From ZLKRG46 sp032117915 (GTDB taxonomy: Bacteria; Bacteroidota; Ignavibacteria; Kapaibacteriales; Kapaibacteriaceae), in contig JAULYI010000161.1 of NCBI GenBank assembly GCA_032117915.1, forward strand, positions 1 to 27,521: a stretch of DNA of 27,521 bases, in the 5' to 3' direction. A program made the translations under genes and the position numbers. Positions 7,681 to 15,466 of the stretch are shown here, in pieces; position 1 is the stretch's first letter, and every line of letters begins with the position of its first letter. Below the pieces are notes generated by a model, which was not told where the DNA came from, ran no database searches, and saw only the letters and a program-made list of their open reading frames with translations.

Positions 7681-10110
7681 TCATGCCTTAGCCGGTCCCA
7701 GCCAGCTGGAGCGGCTTGCCTCGTGAAGGACGTCGAGGTTGTGCTGCACCTTTGCATAGACCGTGCCCTCAGGGAACGCGCCATTGCGGCCGATGCGTCC
7801 GGCTGGCACGCCCATCATGAGTTCGACGGCATCGGAGACCGTCTCGACAGGATAGATGGCAAACTTCTTCTGTTTGACCGCCTCGATGATCTCATCGTTC
7901 AGCATCAGGTCCTTGACGTTCTGCTTCGGGATGATCACGCCCTGCGCTCCGGTAAGTCCCCTGTCCTTGCAGACCTCGTAAAAGCCGGTGATCTTTTCGT
8001 TGACCCCACCGATGGGCTGAATGTCGCCCTTCTGGTTGATCGACCCAGTAATGGCTAGCGCCTGCGTAATGGGAATGTTTGAAATGGCCGACAGCAGAGC
8101 GATCATTTCGGTAACGGATGCACTGTCACCGTCCACTCCACCATAGGACTGCTCAAAGGCGATACTCGACGTGAATGAGATCGGCTGCGAACGGGAGAAG
8201 AGCGAGCGCAGCAGACCTGACAGAATGAGGACGCCCTTGTTATGAATGGCACCGCTAAGATCGACCTCTCGCTCAATGTTGATGATGCCCGCATTGCCCG
8301 CGCTGACGGTACACGTAATGCGTGATGGCTTCCCAAACGAGATGATGCCTGTGCTGTACACCGTGAGTCCGTTGATCTGACCCACGCGTGTTCCTGTCAC
8401 ATCGATCAGCATCGTCCCTTTTCGGATCTGCTCACGGATATCTTGATCGACACGGTTGCTGCGCCACTGGCGCTGATCGATCGCCTGCTGCACGTGAGTA
8501 CGACGGATCAGCGTTGACCGTACCGCACGGGCATAGTGATCGGCCTCGCGCATCATGTCGGCCACATAGGAGAACTGCAGCGATATCTGCTCTTGCGTCT
8601 CGGCAAAGGCCACAGCCCATTCGATCAGTGCCGCCGCTCCGCCGCGATCACAGTGCAACAACCCCTCTTCGCTTGCCAAAAGACTGAAGAAGCGTGCGTA
8701 GTTCGTGATCATCGCGGTGTTGAGCTTCGTCGTCGTATCAAACTGCGCATGGACCTTGAACATCTTGTGAAAGTCCTCGTCGGTACTCCACAAGGCTAGG
8801 TAGATCTCGGGGTCGCCCAGCAGGATGACCTTTACGTTAAGCTTGATGAATTCCGGTTTGAGCGAATTCAGCTGGAACTGACCGTCGCTGCTCTGGATAT
8901 CGAGCCGACCATAGAGCATCACGCGTCGAAGCGTCTGCCAGATCGCCGGATCGGACAGAACGTCAACGGCGTTCATAACGATATAGCCGCCGTGGGCGCG
9001 CAGAACCGATCCAGCACGAACGAGCGAAAAGTCTGATGTGTAGAAACCATGATGGTCGTACCTCTTGTCGATCGTACCGAAGAGGGACGCATACGTGGGC
9101 GATGTTTCGACAACGACCGGCGCTTCCGTCGTATCGTAGTTATCAACGATCAGGTTCACTCCGTATAGATTAAAGAAGCCTATGATGGCTTCCTCCGCTG
9201 CTGGAGAATCCTCGGCTGTGGCACGTGCCGTGATCAGTCGTATCAACTCATCAAGACGGTCAAGCAGGTGGGCACGTACACCACCAAGGAATTCCGTCAC
9301 ACGATCACGAGGGAAGCTGGCTCGAACGCTCTCGAAGGCTGCGTCAACCAGCAGGCTAACCGATCGCTGATCATGCTGTGCGAGCTCCTTCCTGAAGTCC
9401 GTCATCAGACGCATGCTCCTTCGACCGATACTGGACAGCTCATCACGATGCTGCTCCCAGGCCTTACGGATCTCGACGGCACGATTCATCGTGATGGTGT
9501 TTGCCTGAACAAGCTCCTCGAGCTGCTCGATCGCATAGGGCTTCTCGTCGATGATCGGAAAGATCTCTGTCCGTACATCACCGGATTCCTCCTGAAGCTG
9601 GCCGACGGCTAAGCCCTTGGGGCGTATCCGCTCATCAAGCTCGGCGATCATTGACTTCTCGCCTTCCTGGAATCGCTGAATGATAGCCTTCCGCTCAGTC
9701 TGAAACTGATCCTCCTCGAAGAGCTGGGCGATGCGACGACGAAGGAACTGCATGGCGTCGTTCATCATCGAAGCGAACACCCGTCCCTCGCCACGATGAA
9801 AGCGCAGAAGCACCGGCTGGTCCGTCTGCTTGAAGTTGTGGACGTAGGCGAAGTCGAATAGCTCGGGAGAATCATGTCGTATCTCGTCAAGCAGGTTCCG
9901 GATCGTCGTCATCCGTCCCGTACCAATCACACCGGAAACATAGATGTTATACCCCTGATGTCGAAGGGCAGCGCCCAGGCGTATAGACTCTACGGCGCGA
10001 TCCTGACCGACAATGGCACGCAGAGGCTCAAGCTCCTTCGTACTACGAAACGTGAGTGCCGACGCCGGGCAGATCCAACGAAGTTTATCGTGGTGTAGAG
10101 GACGCATCAT
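7681..10110 (-). CDS. Lon-family ATP-dependent protease (LonB/AAA_32 type)
   Basis: Serine-lysine peptidase with an N-terminal degenerate AAA module, of the class represented by E. coli YcbZ rather than classical Lon. It is 809 residues. GYNIYVSGVIGTGRMTT (about residues 53-69) is the P-loop, with Arg66 where Lys is usual; this substitution is typical of the family. LRAHGGYIVMNAVDVL and WQTLRRVMLYGRLDI are the conserved AAA blocks. The C-terminal protease domain contains YGGVDGDSAS with catalytic Ser663 and GGVNEKITGF with Lys706, the same 43-residue spacing as in E. coli Lon. The start may be either of two adjacent ATGs (10110 or 10107). It lies 54 bases downstream of the AddB-like gene on the same strand, probably one transcript. 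Its substrates are not known; the class is often linked to protein quality control. Confidence 0.93.
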   Translation of the reverse strand: MMRPLHHDKLRWICPASALTFRSTKELEPLRAIVGQDRAVESIRLGAALRHQGYNIYVSGVIGTGRMTTIRNLLDEIRHDSPELFDFAYVHNFKQTDQPVLLRFHRGEGRVFASMMNDAMQFLRRRIAQLFEEDQFQTERKAIIQRFQEGEKSMIAELDERIRPKGLAVGQLQEESGDVRTEIFPIIDEKPYAIEQLEELVQANTITMNRAVEIRKAWEQHRDELSSIGRRSMRLMTDFRKELAQHDQRSVSLLVDAAFESVRASFPRDRVTEFLGGVRAHLLDRLDELIRLITARATAEDSPAAEEAIIGFFNLYGVNLIVDNYDTTEAPVVVETSPTYASLFGTIDKRYDHHGFYTSDFSLVRAGSVLRAHGGYIVMNAVDVLSDPAIWQTLRRVMLYGRLDIQSSDGQFQLNSLKPEFIKLNVKVILLGDPEIYLALWSTDEDFHKMFKVHAQFDTTTKLNTAMITNYARFFSLLASEEGLLHCDRGGAAALIEWAVAFAETQEQISLQFSYVADMMREADHYARAVRSTLIRRTHVQQAIDQRQWRSNRVDQDIREQIRKGTMLIDVTGTRVGQINGLTVYSTGIISFGKPSRITCTVSAGNAGIINIEREVDLSGAIHNKGVLILSGLLRSLFSRSQPISFTSSIAFEQSYGGVDGDSASVTEMIALLSAISNIPITQALAITGSINQKGDIQPIGGVNEKITGFYEVCKDRGLTGAQGVIIPKQNVKDLMLNDEIIEAVKQKKFAIYPVETVSDAVELMMGVPAGRIGRNGAFPEGTVYAKVQHNLDVLHEASRSSWLGPAKA

Positions 10111-10164
10111 AGTGTTAAGGGATATCCTGGTGGATCGTATCGTGATTCCGAGGTCTCAATCCGG

Positions 10165-13100
10165 TTATGCGGACGTCCCCAACGACTGTACTCGGCAGAG
10201 TTCATTGTAGTCACAATGATCACATGCGCTGTTTCGGGGCCGTACAGGAAACGAACCCTGCTGTAGCTGCTGAAGCGTAAGGGCCATGGCGTCGCTAGCG
10301 GTCTGCAGATCGGCATCGAGATCCAAGCCTTTCACAGCACTCGTAGCGCCAAGGGGCATGGATTCATCGGCGAGGACGGCCTGACGTAGGGCACTCTTGG
10401 CCTCGAGCAGTTTCTTGCCGAAGGGTATGTATTGCGCGCTGCGCGCGACCGCATGGATGCCGCGAGCGGCACAGGCGGCATCAAGAGCTAGCACGTACAG
10501 TGGCATCTGGGGCTTCACCCCCTTCCGCACGTCATCACTCGAGGGTATGGAATCCGATGAGTTCTTGTAGTCGATCACCACCAGCGACATCGGCGCTTCA
10601 CCTTCAACATCGATGCGGTCGATACGCAGATCGACCCTCACATGTTCATCGCCGACAGTAACGGTCTCGGTTATGGCCATCTCAAAGGCAGCCGGTTTTG
10701 GAGCGCCTGCCAGCGCCTGGGCATACTCCATGGCAAGCCATCGCTGAAGCAATCCGGCGACCGTCGTGGTGCCGAGCAGAGCGCGCGCTTCGGCATATCG
10801 ATAGGTGTGGCCCATACTATGAGCATCGATCACGCGCTGAGCCACATCACGAAGGATCGCTTGAAGGCTCTCCAATGGCTCGCAGGTCAGATCGACGGGA
10901 TGCCGTAAGGCCATAGCCAGATCGGACTCGTCGATCTCCCCGTGTTGACGCGTTCGCAGCGTGCGGAAGAACTCCGATGCAATGGCATGGGTCATCCTAC
11001 CGCGCTCTAATGCCGTGAGGGCGTCGTCGTCGCTTCGCTCGGTACGCACCCCAAGAAGGCGAGCAGCCGCATACGCATACGGACAGTCGATGTAATCCGT
11101 AAGTCTGGTTGGCGACAAGTCTCGCTCAAGGTGCGTACGAACAGCGTCAGCGCTGACCGGCGTAGCCTGTGACAGAACATATCCGTCCTGAGAAACCGTC
11201 GTTGTGGCAGGGATTGCGTTGCGCATCCGATACTCATCTAGCGAGAGTATGCCGGCCTTCGGATCCACCGCAAAGAGTGGGTCTTCGGCGTCCATCAGCG
11301 TACATGCGTCCAGCATCGCGCAGAACTGCGACGGCATCATCTCGGAGTCGCCCACCTTCGTTGGCCAGGTGACGATTAGACGACCGTGTTCCGAACACAC
11401 AGTTCGCACCACATCGATGACCATGTCAAGCTCGTCATGCTGTCGACCGTATGGCATCAGGTCATGCTCGACCGTATCGTACCGTGGCACGGACGGTAGA
11501 GCGCCCTCCATCCATCCGGGACTAAGCACCAGATCGAACATACGCCCTCGTGCATCGATCGGCTTGAGTAGCGAAACTCCTTCAAGACGAATATCGCGAA
11601 GACGTACCGACGCAGCAGCAAGCATAGGGCGGAGTGCCTGCACATGCTCGGCAAACGTAGCCATCCCCATGGACGGGTCAGTCATGATCTGACCGTAGCG
11701 ATCCAGCAGATCCCGAAGCGTCTGCATTGCCTCGGCCTCTGCACTGGCACGATGCATACTCTCGGCACGTGCCTGCACCGACGCTGCAACATCATCAAGC
11801 TTCAGTCCAACGATGATCCGCTCCATAGCAGCGACAAATTCTGCGGCGGACATCCGCCCATCCTCTACATGAAGGATCGGCAGGCACTCTCGAAGGGCCT
11901 CGCGCGCATCCTCGATGATGCGGATCATCGACGCCGTGCCTTCGTCGGCTGTCTGGGCACGGAATGACAGTACGCGGTAATGATCATCGAGTGCAGATGC
12001 CCATTCCGATGGGCCGCTTCCTCCGGTGATGCGACGGCTCTGGCCTGCAAGGACAAGCTCGTGCACGGCCGCCGCTGCTTGCGGACCAATAGCGCAACGC
12101 CGCAGCCTATCAAGATCGGTTCGGCGCCAGCCCGCCGTGATCACGTCACATGCCGTGAGCACTGCTCCGGCAGGCCCCGTGGCAAGCAGATCTATCCTAT
12201 CGCCACCGGTCAGTGGTACTCCCATGGAACGTGCCATCATGCGTATGGCGTGTTCATACCGGTTCAGATCGGGCACAACAATGGCAATACGTGCGAGCGG
12301 GATACCATGACGAATCACGGCAGTTTTCACTGTCGCCAGTATGGTTCGGATCTCCATGGCCGGACTGCCGCACGCTCTGAGTACAGCGCGCGGCATTGAT
12401 CCTGGAGCACGACGATCAACGTGCTGCCATTGTAAACGTTGTAGCTGCCAGTTCTGCTCCTCCGATCGGTCATGGAGGCGCACATCATGGACGCTGTACC
12501 GAAGCTGTGCGTGTTCACCACTTCCTTCTTCGATACGCCACGCAGGCTCAGTGGCCCAGTGTATGGCAACATTCCAGCCCTGGGCAGCAAGGACAGCCAG
12601 AAGTTTGAGTTCTGCCGTTGGCAACGATACAACGTCACGAAGGATGAGGTTCGTCACAGGATTCGCTGTATCCCGCAGGTAGACCGCCGCATGCTTGCCA
12701 GACATCAGGGAATCCATGATGCGATAGAGACGGCCACCCCGATCATATCCTCGTTTGTTGATTTCAGCCACGTAGTCGCACCAGATCGCATGCAGGTTAT
12801 GAAGCCGATACAGTACCGATGCATCCTGGTCATCGAACTCCGGCCGTTGCGGCAACGTCTCAGCGGTGATACCCTCGTTTACAAATCGATGCAGCGTGCG
12901 CACCGTGAAGCCGATAGAGGCCGGTCGTTCACCATGTCGGCGGGCAACGGCATCGAGCAGAAGCTGCGCCTCATCTTCGGCGATCATGGATCGACCGTCA
13001 TCGACAACGGCATCGGCGAGATGACCGATAAAGGTTGCCATCGGCATGACCATCGGCGGTCGTCCGGCCCCGTATGCTGATGCCCACGCCGCCACGGCGA

Positions 13101-13302
13101 ACCGCTGCTGGGCGTACGAGGGCACGATGACGATGGTCGATGATGCAAGCTCACCCAGCGCCGCCATACAGTCGGCTAGACCCGCAGCACCGGCCGGACC
13201 GGCGATAGGAGACAAGGGATTGCTTAGGGTGATGCCGCGCATAAGCGTAGATTTGCCTGAACTTGAAAGGCCCAATATGACGGATTCACGAATGTCCTGC
13301 AA
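10165..13302 (-). CDS. AddB-like protein: inactivated UvrD-type helicase with PD-(D/E)XK nuclease
   Basis: Large (1045 residues) nuclease/helicase-like protein resembling AddB, which resects DNA ends for recombinational repair. The N-terminus carries a Walker A motif, GLSSSGKST, as in AddB. The C-terminal nuclease shows RIDRID (Asp895/Asp898) and VVIDYKNS (Asp911, Lys913), the PD-(D/E)XK core. Four cysteines, Cys740 (DCPYAYAAARLL) and Cys1027/1030/1036 (CDHCDYNELC), match the iron-sulfur cluster pattern of AddB (C, then C-x2-C-x5-C). No ATG precedes the Walker motif: an in-frame TGA lies directly upstream of TTG 13302, so TTG is the likely start. The first ATG, at 13242, would remove the motif. 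No AddA partner is in the window. The 5' end overlaps the divergent lipoprotein gene. Confidence 0.9.
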   Translation of the reverse strand: MQDIRESVILGLSSSGKSTLMRGITLSNPLSPIAGPAGAAGLADCMAALGELASSTIVIVPSYAQQRFAVAAWASAYGAGRPPMVMPMATFIGHLADAVVDDGRSMIAEDEAQLLLDAVARRHGERPASIGFTVRTLHRFVNEGITAETLPQRPEFDDQDASVLYRLHNLHAIWCDYVAEINKRGYDRGGRLYRIMDSLMSGKHAAVYLRDTANPVTNLILRDVVSLPTAELKLLAVLAAQGWNVAIHWATEPAWRIEEGSGEHAQLRYSVHDVRLHDRSEEQNWQLQRLQWQHVDRRAPGSMPRAVLRACGSPAMEIRTILATVKTAVIRHGIPLARIAIVVPDLNRYEHAIRMMARSMGVPLTGGDRIDLLATGPAGAVLTACDVITAGWRRTDLDRLRRCAIGPQAAAAVHELVLAGQSRRITGGSGPSEWASALDDHYRVLSFRAQTADEGTASMIRIIEDAREALRECLPILHVEDGRMSAAEFVAAMERIIVGLKLDDVAASVQARAESMHRASAEAEAMQTLRDLLDRYGQIMTDPSMGMATFAEHVQALRPMLAAASVRLRDIRLEGVSLLKPIDARGRMFDLVLSPGWMEGALPSVPRYDTVEHDLMPYGRQHDELDMVIDVVRTVCSEHGRLIVTWPTKVGDSEMMPSQFCAMLDACTLMDAEDPLFAVDPKAGILSLDEYRMRNAIPATTTVSQDGYVLSQATPVSADAVRTHLERDLSPTRLTDYIDCPYAYAAARLLGVRTERSDDDALTALERGRMTHAIASEFFRTLRTRQHGEIDESDLAMALRHPVDLTCEPLESLQAILRDVAQRVIDAHSMGHTYRYAEARALLGTTTVAGLLQRWLAMEYAQALAGAPKPAAFEMAITETVTVGDEHVRVDLRIDRIDVEGEAPMSLVVIDYKNSSDSIPSSDDVRKGVKPQMPLYVLALDAACAARGIHAVARSAQYIPFGKKLLEAKSALRQAVLADESMPLGATSAVKGLDLDADLQTASDAMALTLQQLQQGSFPVRPRNSACDHCDYNELCRVQSLGTSA
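13248..13255 (+). promoter_or_regulatory. Candidate -7 promoter element of the lipoprotein/ribE operon
   Basis: TAGATTTG is an exact TAnnTTTG match, inside the 5' end of the AddB-like gene and 21 bases before the lipoprotein ATG at 13277. Transcription would start near 13259. A TTG at 13220-13222 is present but 25 bases upstream, farther than usual for the -33 element. Confidence 0.45.
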
Positions 13303-13960
13303 TCACGGACATCGCTGGTTACATAGGACGTGCATCATCGTGATGACCTGCTTCCTTGTGGGATGCGGAGCTGTCCAACCCGTTCGGGTGTTGCCCGAGG
13401 GACAAACCTCGCTCACGGCGTCACTCGGTGGCGCTGTTGGCGTCTCCACATCCCCTGTGGGCATCGTTCCGTACACGGTCGCCGGTGCCGCCCATGGCCT
13501 TACGGACAACGTGACCGTGCACGGCAACGTCCATGCAATCATGGCAGCCTTCGGCATGATCGGCCTGGATGCCGGCGCATCGGCCCGTGTATTCAAACAG
13601 GATGGTGCAATTCCGGAAGTGACAGCAGCCGCGCGGGCCATCGTCTTCGTGAAGCCTAGCGCTGTGCTCGCAGACATGCGCGTGTATCCGGATGTGTCGC
13701 TCACGCTTAGTTGGGACCTTGGCCATGAATGGCTTGGTTATACCGGGTCTCACGCTACGGTGCAGCTTTCTGACGGGCGGACGTTTATCAGTCCTATGCT
13801 TGGCGTCATTGCGCCCGTTTCGAGCACATGGTCACTACAACTCGAAACGATCTGGCAGGCCGCAAATGCGGACACGCGAAAAGGGATCTTTGAAGGACAG
13901 TCTTCCATTGGTGGAATGGGAAGTTTTGGATTGTTTCTTGGTGCACAGGTGAGGTTGTGA
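13277..13960 (+). CDS. Putative lipoprotein, beta-rich, unknown function
   Basis: I do not recognise the family. The N-terminus has a lipoprotein signal: basic HGHRWLHR, hydrophobic CIIVMTCF, then lipobox LVGC, with the lipidated Cys at residue 30 (counting from ATG 13277). The mature part, about 198 residues, has alternating hydrophobic strands, many Gly/Ser/Thr, and paired strands such as LTLSWDLGHEWLGY and WSLQLETIW, ending FGLFLGAQVRL. This suggests a small outer-membrane-associated beta structure. ATG 13277 is preferred because AAAGG lies six bases upstream; ATG 13292 is an alternative that shortens the signal by five residues. It overlaps the AddB-like 5' end by 26 bases on the opposite strand, and its stop overlaps the next gene's start by one base (TGATG). 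Confidence 0.75.
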   Translation: MTDSRMSCNHGHRWLHRTCIIVMTCFLVGCGAVQPVRVLPEGQTSLTASLGGAVGVSTSPVGIVPYTVAGAAHGLTDNVTVHGNVHAIMAAFGMIGLDAGASARVFKQDGAIPEVTAAARAIVFVKPSAVLADMRVYPDVSLTLSWDLGHEWLGYTGSHATVQLSDGRTFISPMLGVIAPVSSTWSLQLETIWQAANADTRKGIFEGQSSIGGMGSFGLFLGAQVRL

Positions 13961-14793
13961 TGCAGATCCGAACCATCTTCTTCGGCGTCGCACTGACGCT
14001 TATCGCAGCATCCTGCTCGATGGACTCCTTCCTGTTCAATGCACAGCCGTTGGACGCCTACGTCCTTGCCGACAGCGTCATCCCCGCGTCGCAGGTCGAA
14101 GCCGTGACACTGAAGTCCGGCGACAACACGCTTCGTGGGTTCTACATCAAGCAACCGGACTCGATGCGCATTGCCCCCCACTACGTTGTCCTGTACAACC
14201 ACGGAAACAAGCACAACATCCACGTGTACTGGGATCGCGTCGAGCTGCTGTACAAGGCCGGCTTTGACGTCTTCATTTACGACTATCGTGGCTATGGGAT
14301 CAGCGAGGGGGCCGGGTCGGAAACGGGGCTATTCGCCGACGCTCAGGCAGCCTACGATTACGTGGCTGGCCGTGCCGATCGGGACTCGCTCCAGCTCGCG
14401 ATCTACGGCTTCTCGCTCGGTGGCGTTCCTGCCAGCTATCAGGCCGTGATGGCCCGCGACCGCTGCAGAGCAGTCGTCATGGAAGCCTGCTTCGCTTCGG
14501 GCGAGGAGATCGTCCGCTCCGGTACGATCCTCGACATTCCCGGGAGCTACCTGCTGGAGAGCGCCTATGACAACGCCTCGCGCATGCCAAACATCACGGC
14601 TCCGGTCATGGTGCTTCATGGAGAGGCCGATGTCTTTATCGGTCTGGAGCGACATGGACGCAAACTCTACGATGCTGCAAACATTCCCAAGATATTCGTA
14701 TCTGTTCCCGGCGGAGAGCATAGCACGGTTCCCTATGCCATGGGCACCGATGCATACATTGCTCGCATCAACGCATTCATCAAGGGTAACTGA
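13960..14793 (+). CDS. Alpha/beta hydrolase, predicted lipoprotein
   Basis: Predicted membrane-anchored serine hydrolase (esterase or peptidase-like), 277 residues. The signal MQIRTIFFGVALTLIAASC ends in a lipobox with Cys19. The hydrolase fold is clear: YNHGNKHN (oxyanion region), YDYRGYGISEG, nucleophile elbow GFSLGG with Ser152, acid Asp224 in HGEADVF, and His254 in GGEHSTV. The catalytic triad is therefore complete. The start is ATG 13960, sharing one base with the upstream stop (TGATG); a GTG at 13957 is in frame but less likely. It also overlaps ribE by one base, again as TGATG. The substrate is unknown; family members cleave esters, amides or peptides, and nothing here decides among them. 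Confidence 0.9.
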   Translation: MQIRTIFFGVALTLIAASCSMDSFLFNAQPLDAYVLADSVIPASQVEAVTLKSGDNTLRGFYIKQPDSMRIAPHYVVLYNHGNKHNIHVYWDRVELLYKAGFDVFIYDYRGYGISEGAGSETGLFADAQAAYDYVAGRADRDSLQLAIYGFSLGGVPASYQAVMARDRCRAVVMEACFASGEEIVRSGTILDIPGSYLLESAYDNASRMPNITAPVMVLHGEADVFIGLERHGRKLYDAANIPKIFVSVPGGEHSTVPYAMGTDAYIARINAFIKGN

Positions 14794-15380
14794 TGTTCAC
14801 CGGGCTTGTCGAAGACGTCGGCACGGTCGTTGATTGTATACCGCTTACCGACGGTGTTCAGATCGTGATCCAGGCATCGATCATCATGGACGATATTGCC
14901 GTTGATGCGTCGATCGCTGTCAACGGCGTCTGCCTCACGGTCACCGCGCACACAGACACAACCTTCACGGTGACCGCAGTATCCGAGACACTTCGCAAGA
15001 CCACAACGGGCAGGCTTGCCGTCGGGTCACGCGTCAACCTTGAGCGCGCCGTACGCCTGCAAGACCGTCTCGGCGGCCACCTCGTCCAAGGTCACGTCGA
15101 CACCACTGGAATCGTTGCTGACATCAATGTTCTTGACGTCGGCTGGGAGCTCTGGATCGCCTTCCCGATCGAATACTCGAAGTGGATGATACCGGTTGGA
15201 TCGATCACCGTGAACGGCGTAAGCCTGACGATCGCCAATCTCAAGGATGACCGCTGCAAGATCGCCGTCATCCCGCACACGCTGGCCAAAACAACGATCG
15301 CCGACCTGAATGTCGGCGATCCTGTAAATCTCGAGTTTGACCTTATCGCGAAGTATCTGGAGCGGATGCTCCCACGTTGA
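14793..15380 (+). CDS. ribE: Riboflavin synthase, alpha subunit
   Basis: Dismutates two molecules of 6,7-dimethyl-8-ribityllumazine to riboflavin plus the pyrimidinedione precursor, the last step of riboflavin synthesis. It is 195 residues, a typical length. It starts with the family signature MFTGLVEDVGTV and has two homologous lumazine-binding halves (about 1-97 and 98-195), with SIAVNGVCLTVT in the first and SITVNGVSLTIA in the second, plus GGHLVQGHVDTTG at the junction. It is the last gene of an operon with two lipoprotein genes, with a one-base overlap that implies translational coupling, and is followed by a strong terminator. No FMN riboswitch is visible upstream of the operon. Some genomes name this gene ribC or ribB. 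Confidence 0.96.
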   Translation: MFTGLVEDVGTVVDCIPLTDGVQIVIQASIIMDDIAVDASIAVNGVCLTVTAHTDTTFTVTAVSETLRKTTTGRLAVGSRVNLERAVRLQDRLGGHLVQGHVDTTGIVADINVLDVGWELWIAFPIEYSKWMIPVGSITVNGVSLTIANLKDDRCKIAVIPHTLAKTTIADLNVGDPVNLEFDLIAKYLERMLPR

Positions 15381-15432
15381 CGTTCCGTTTGCTCTATCGG
15401 GCGCTACCAAGACACAGACTGTGAATGATCAT

Positions 15433-15458
15433 GCCCACGCGTCAGCGTGGGCTTTTTT
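15433..15458 (+). terminator. Rho-independent terminator of the ribE operon
   Basis: An 8-base-pair stem GCCCACGC/GCGTGGGC with loop GTCA, followed directly by six T. It lies 52 bases after the ribE stop, between convergent genes. On the minus strand no T run follows the stem, so it serves mainly the plus-strand operon. Confidence 0.92.
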
Positions 15459-15466
15459 ACTGTAGA

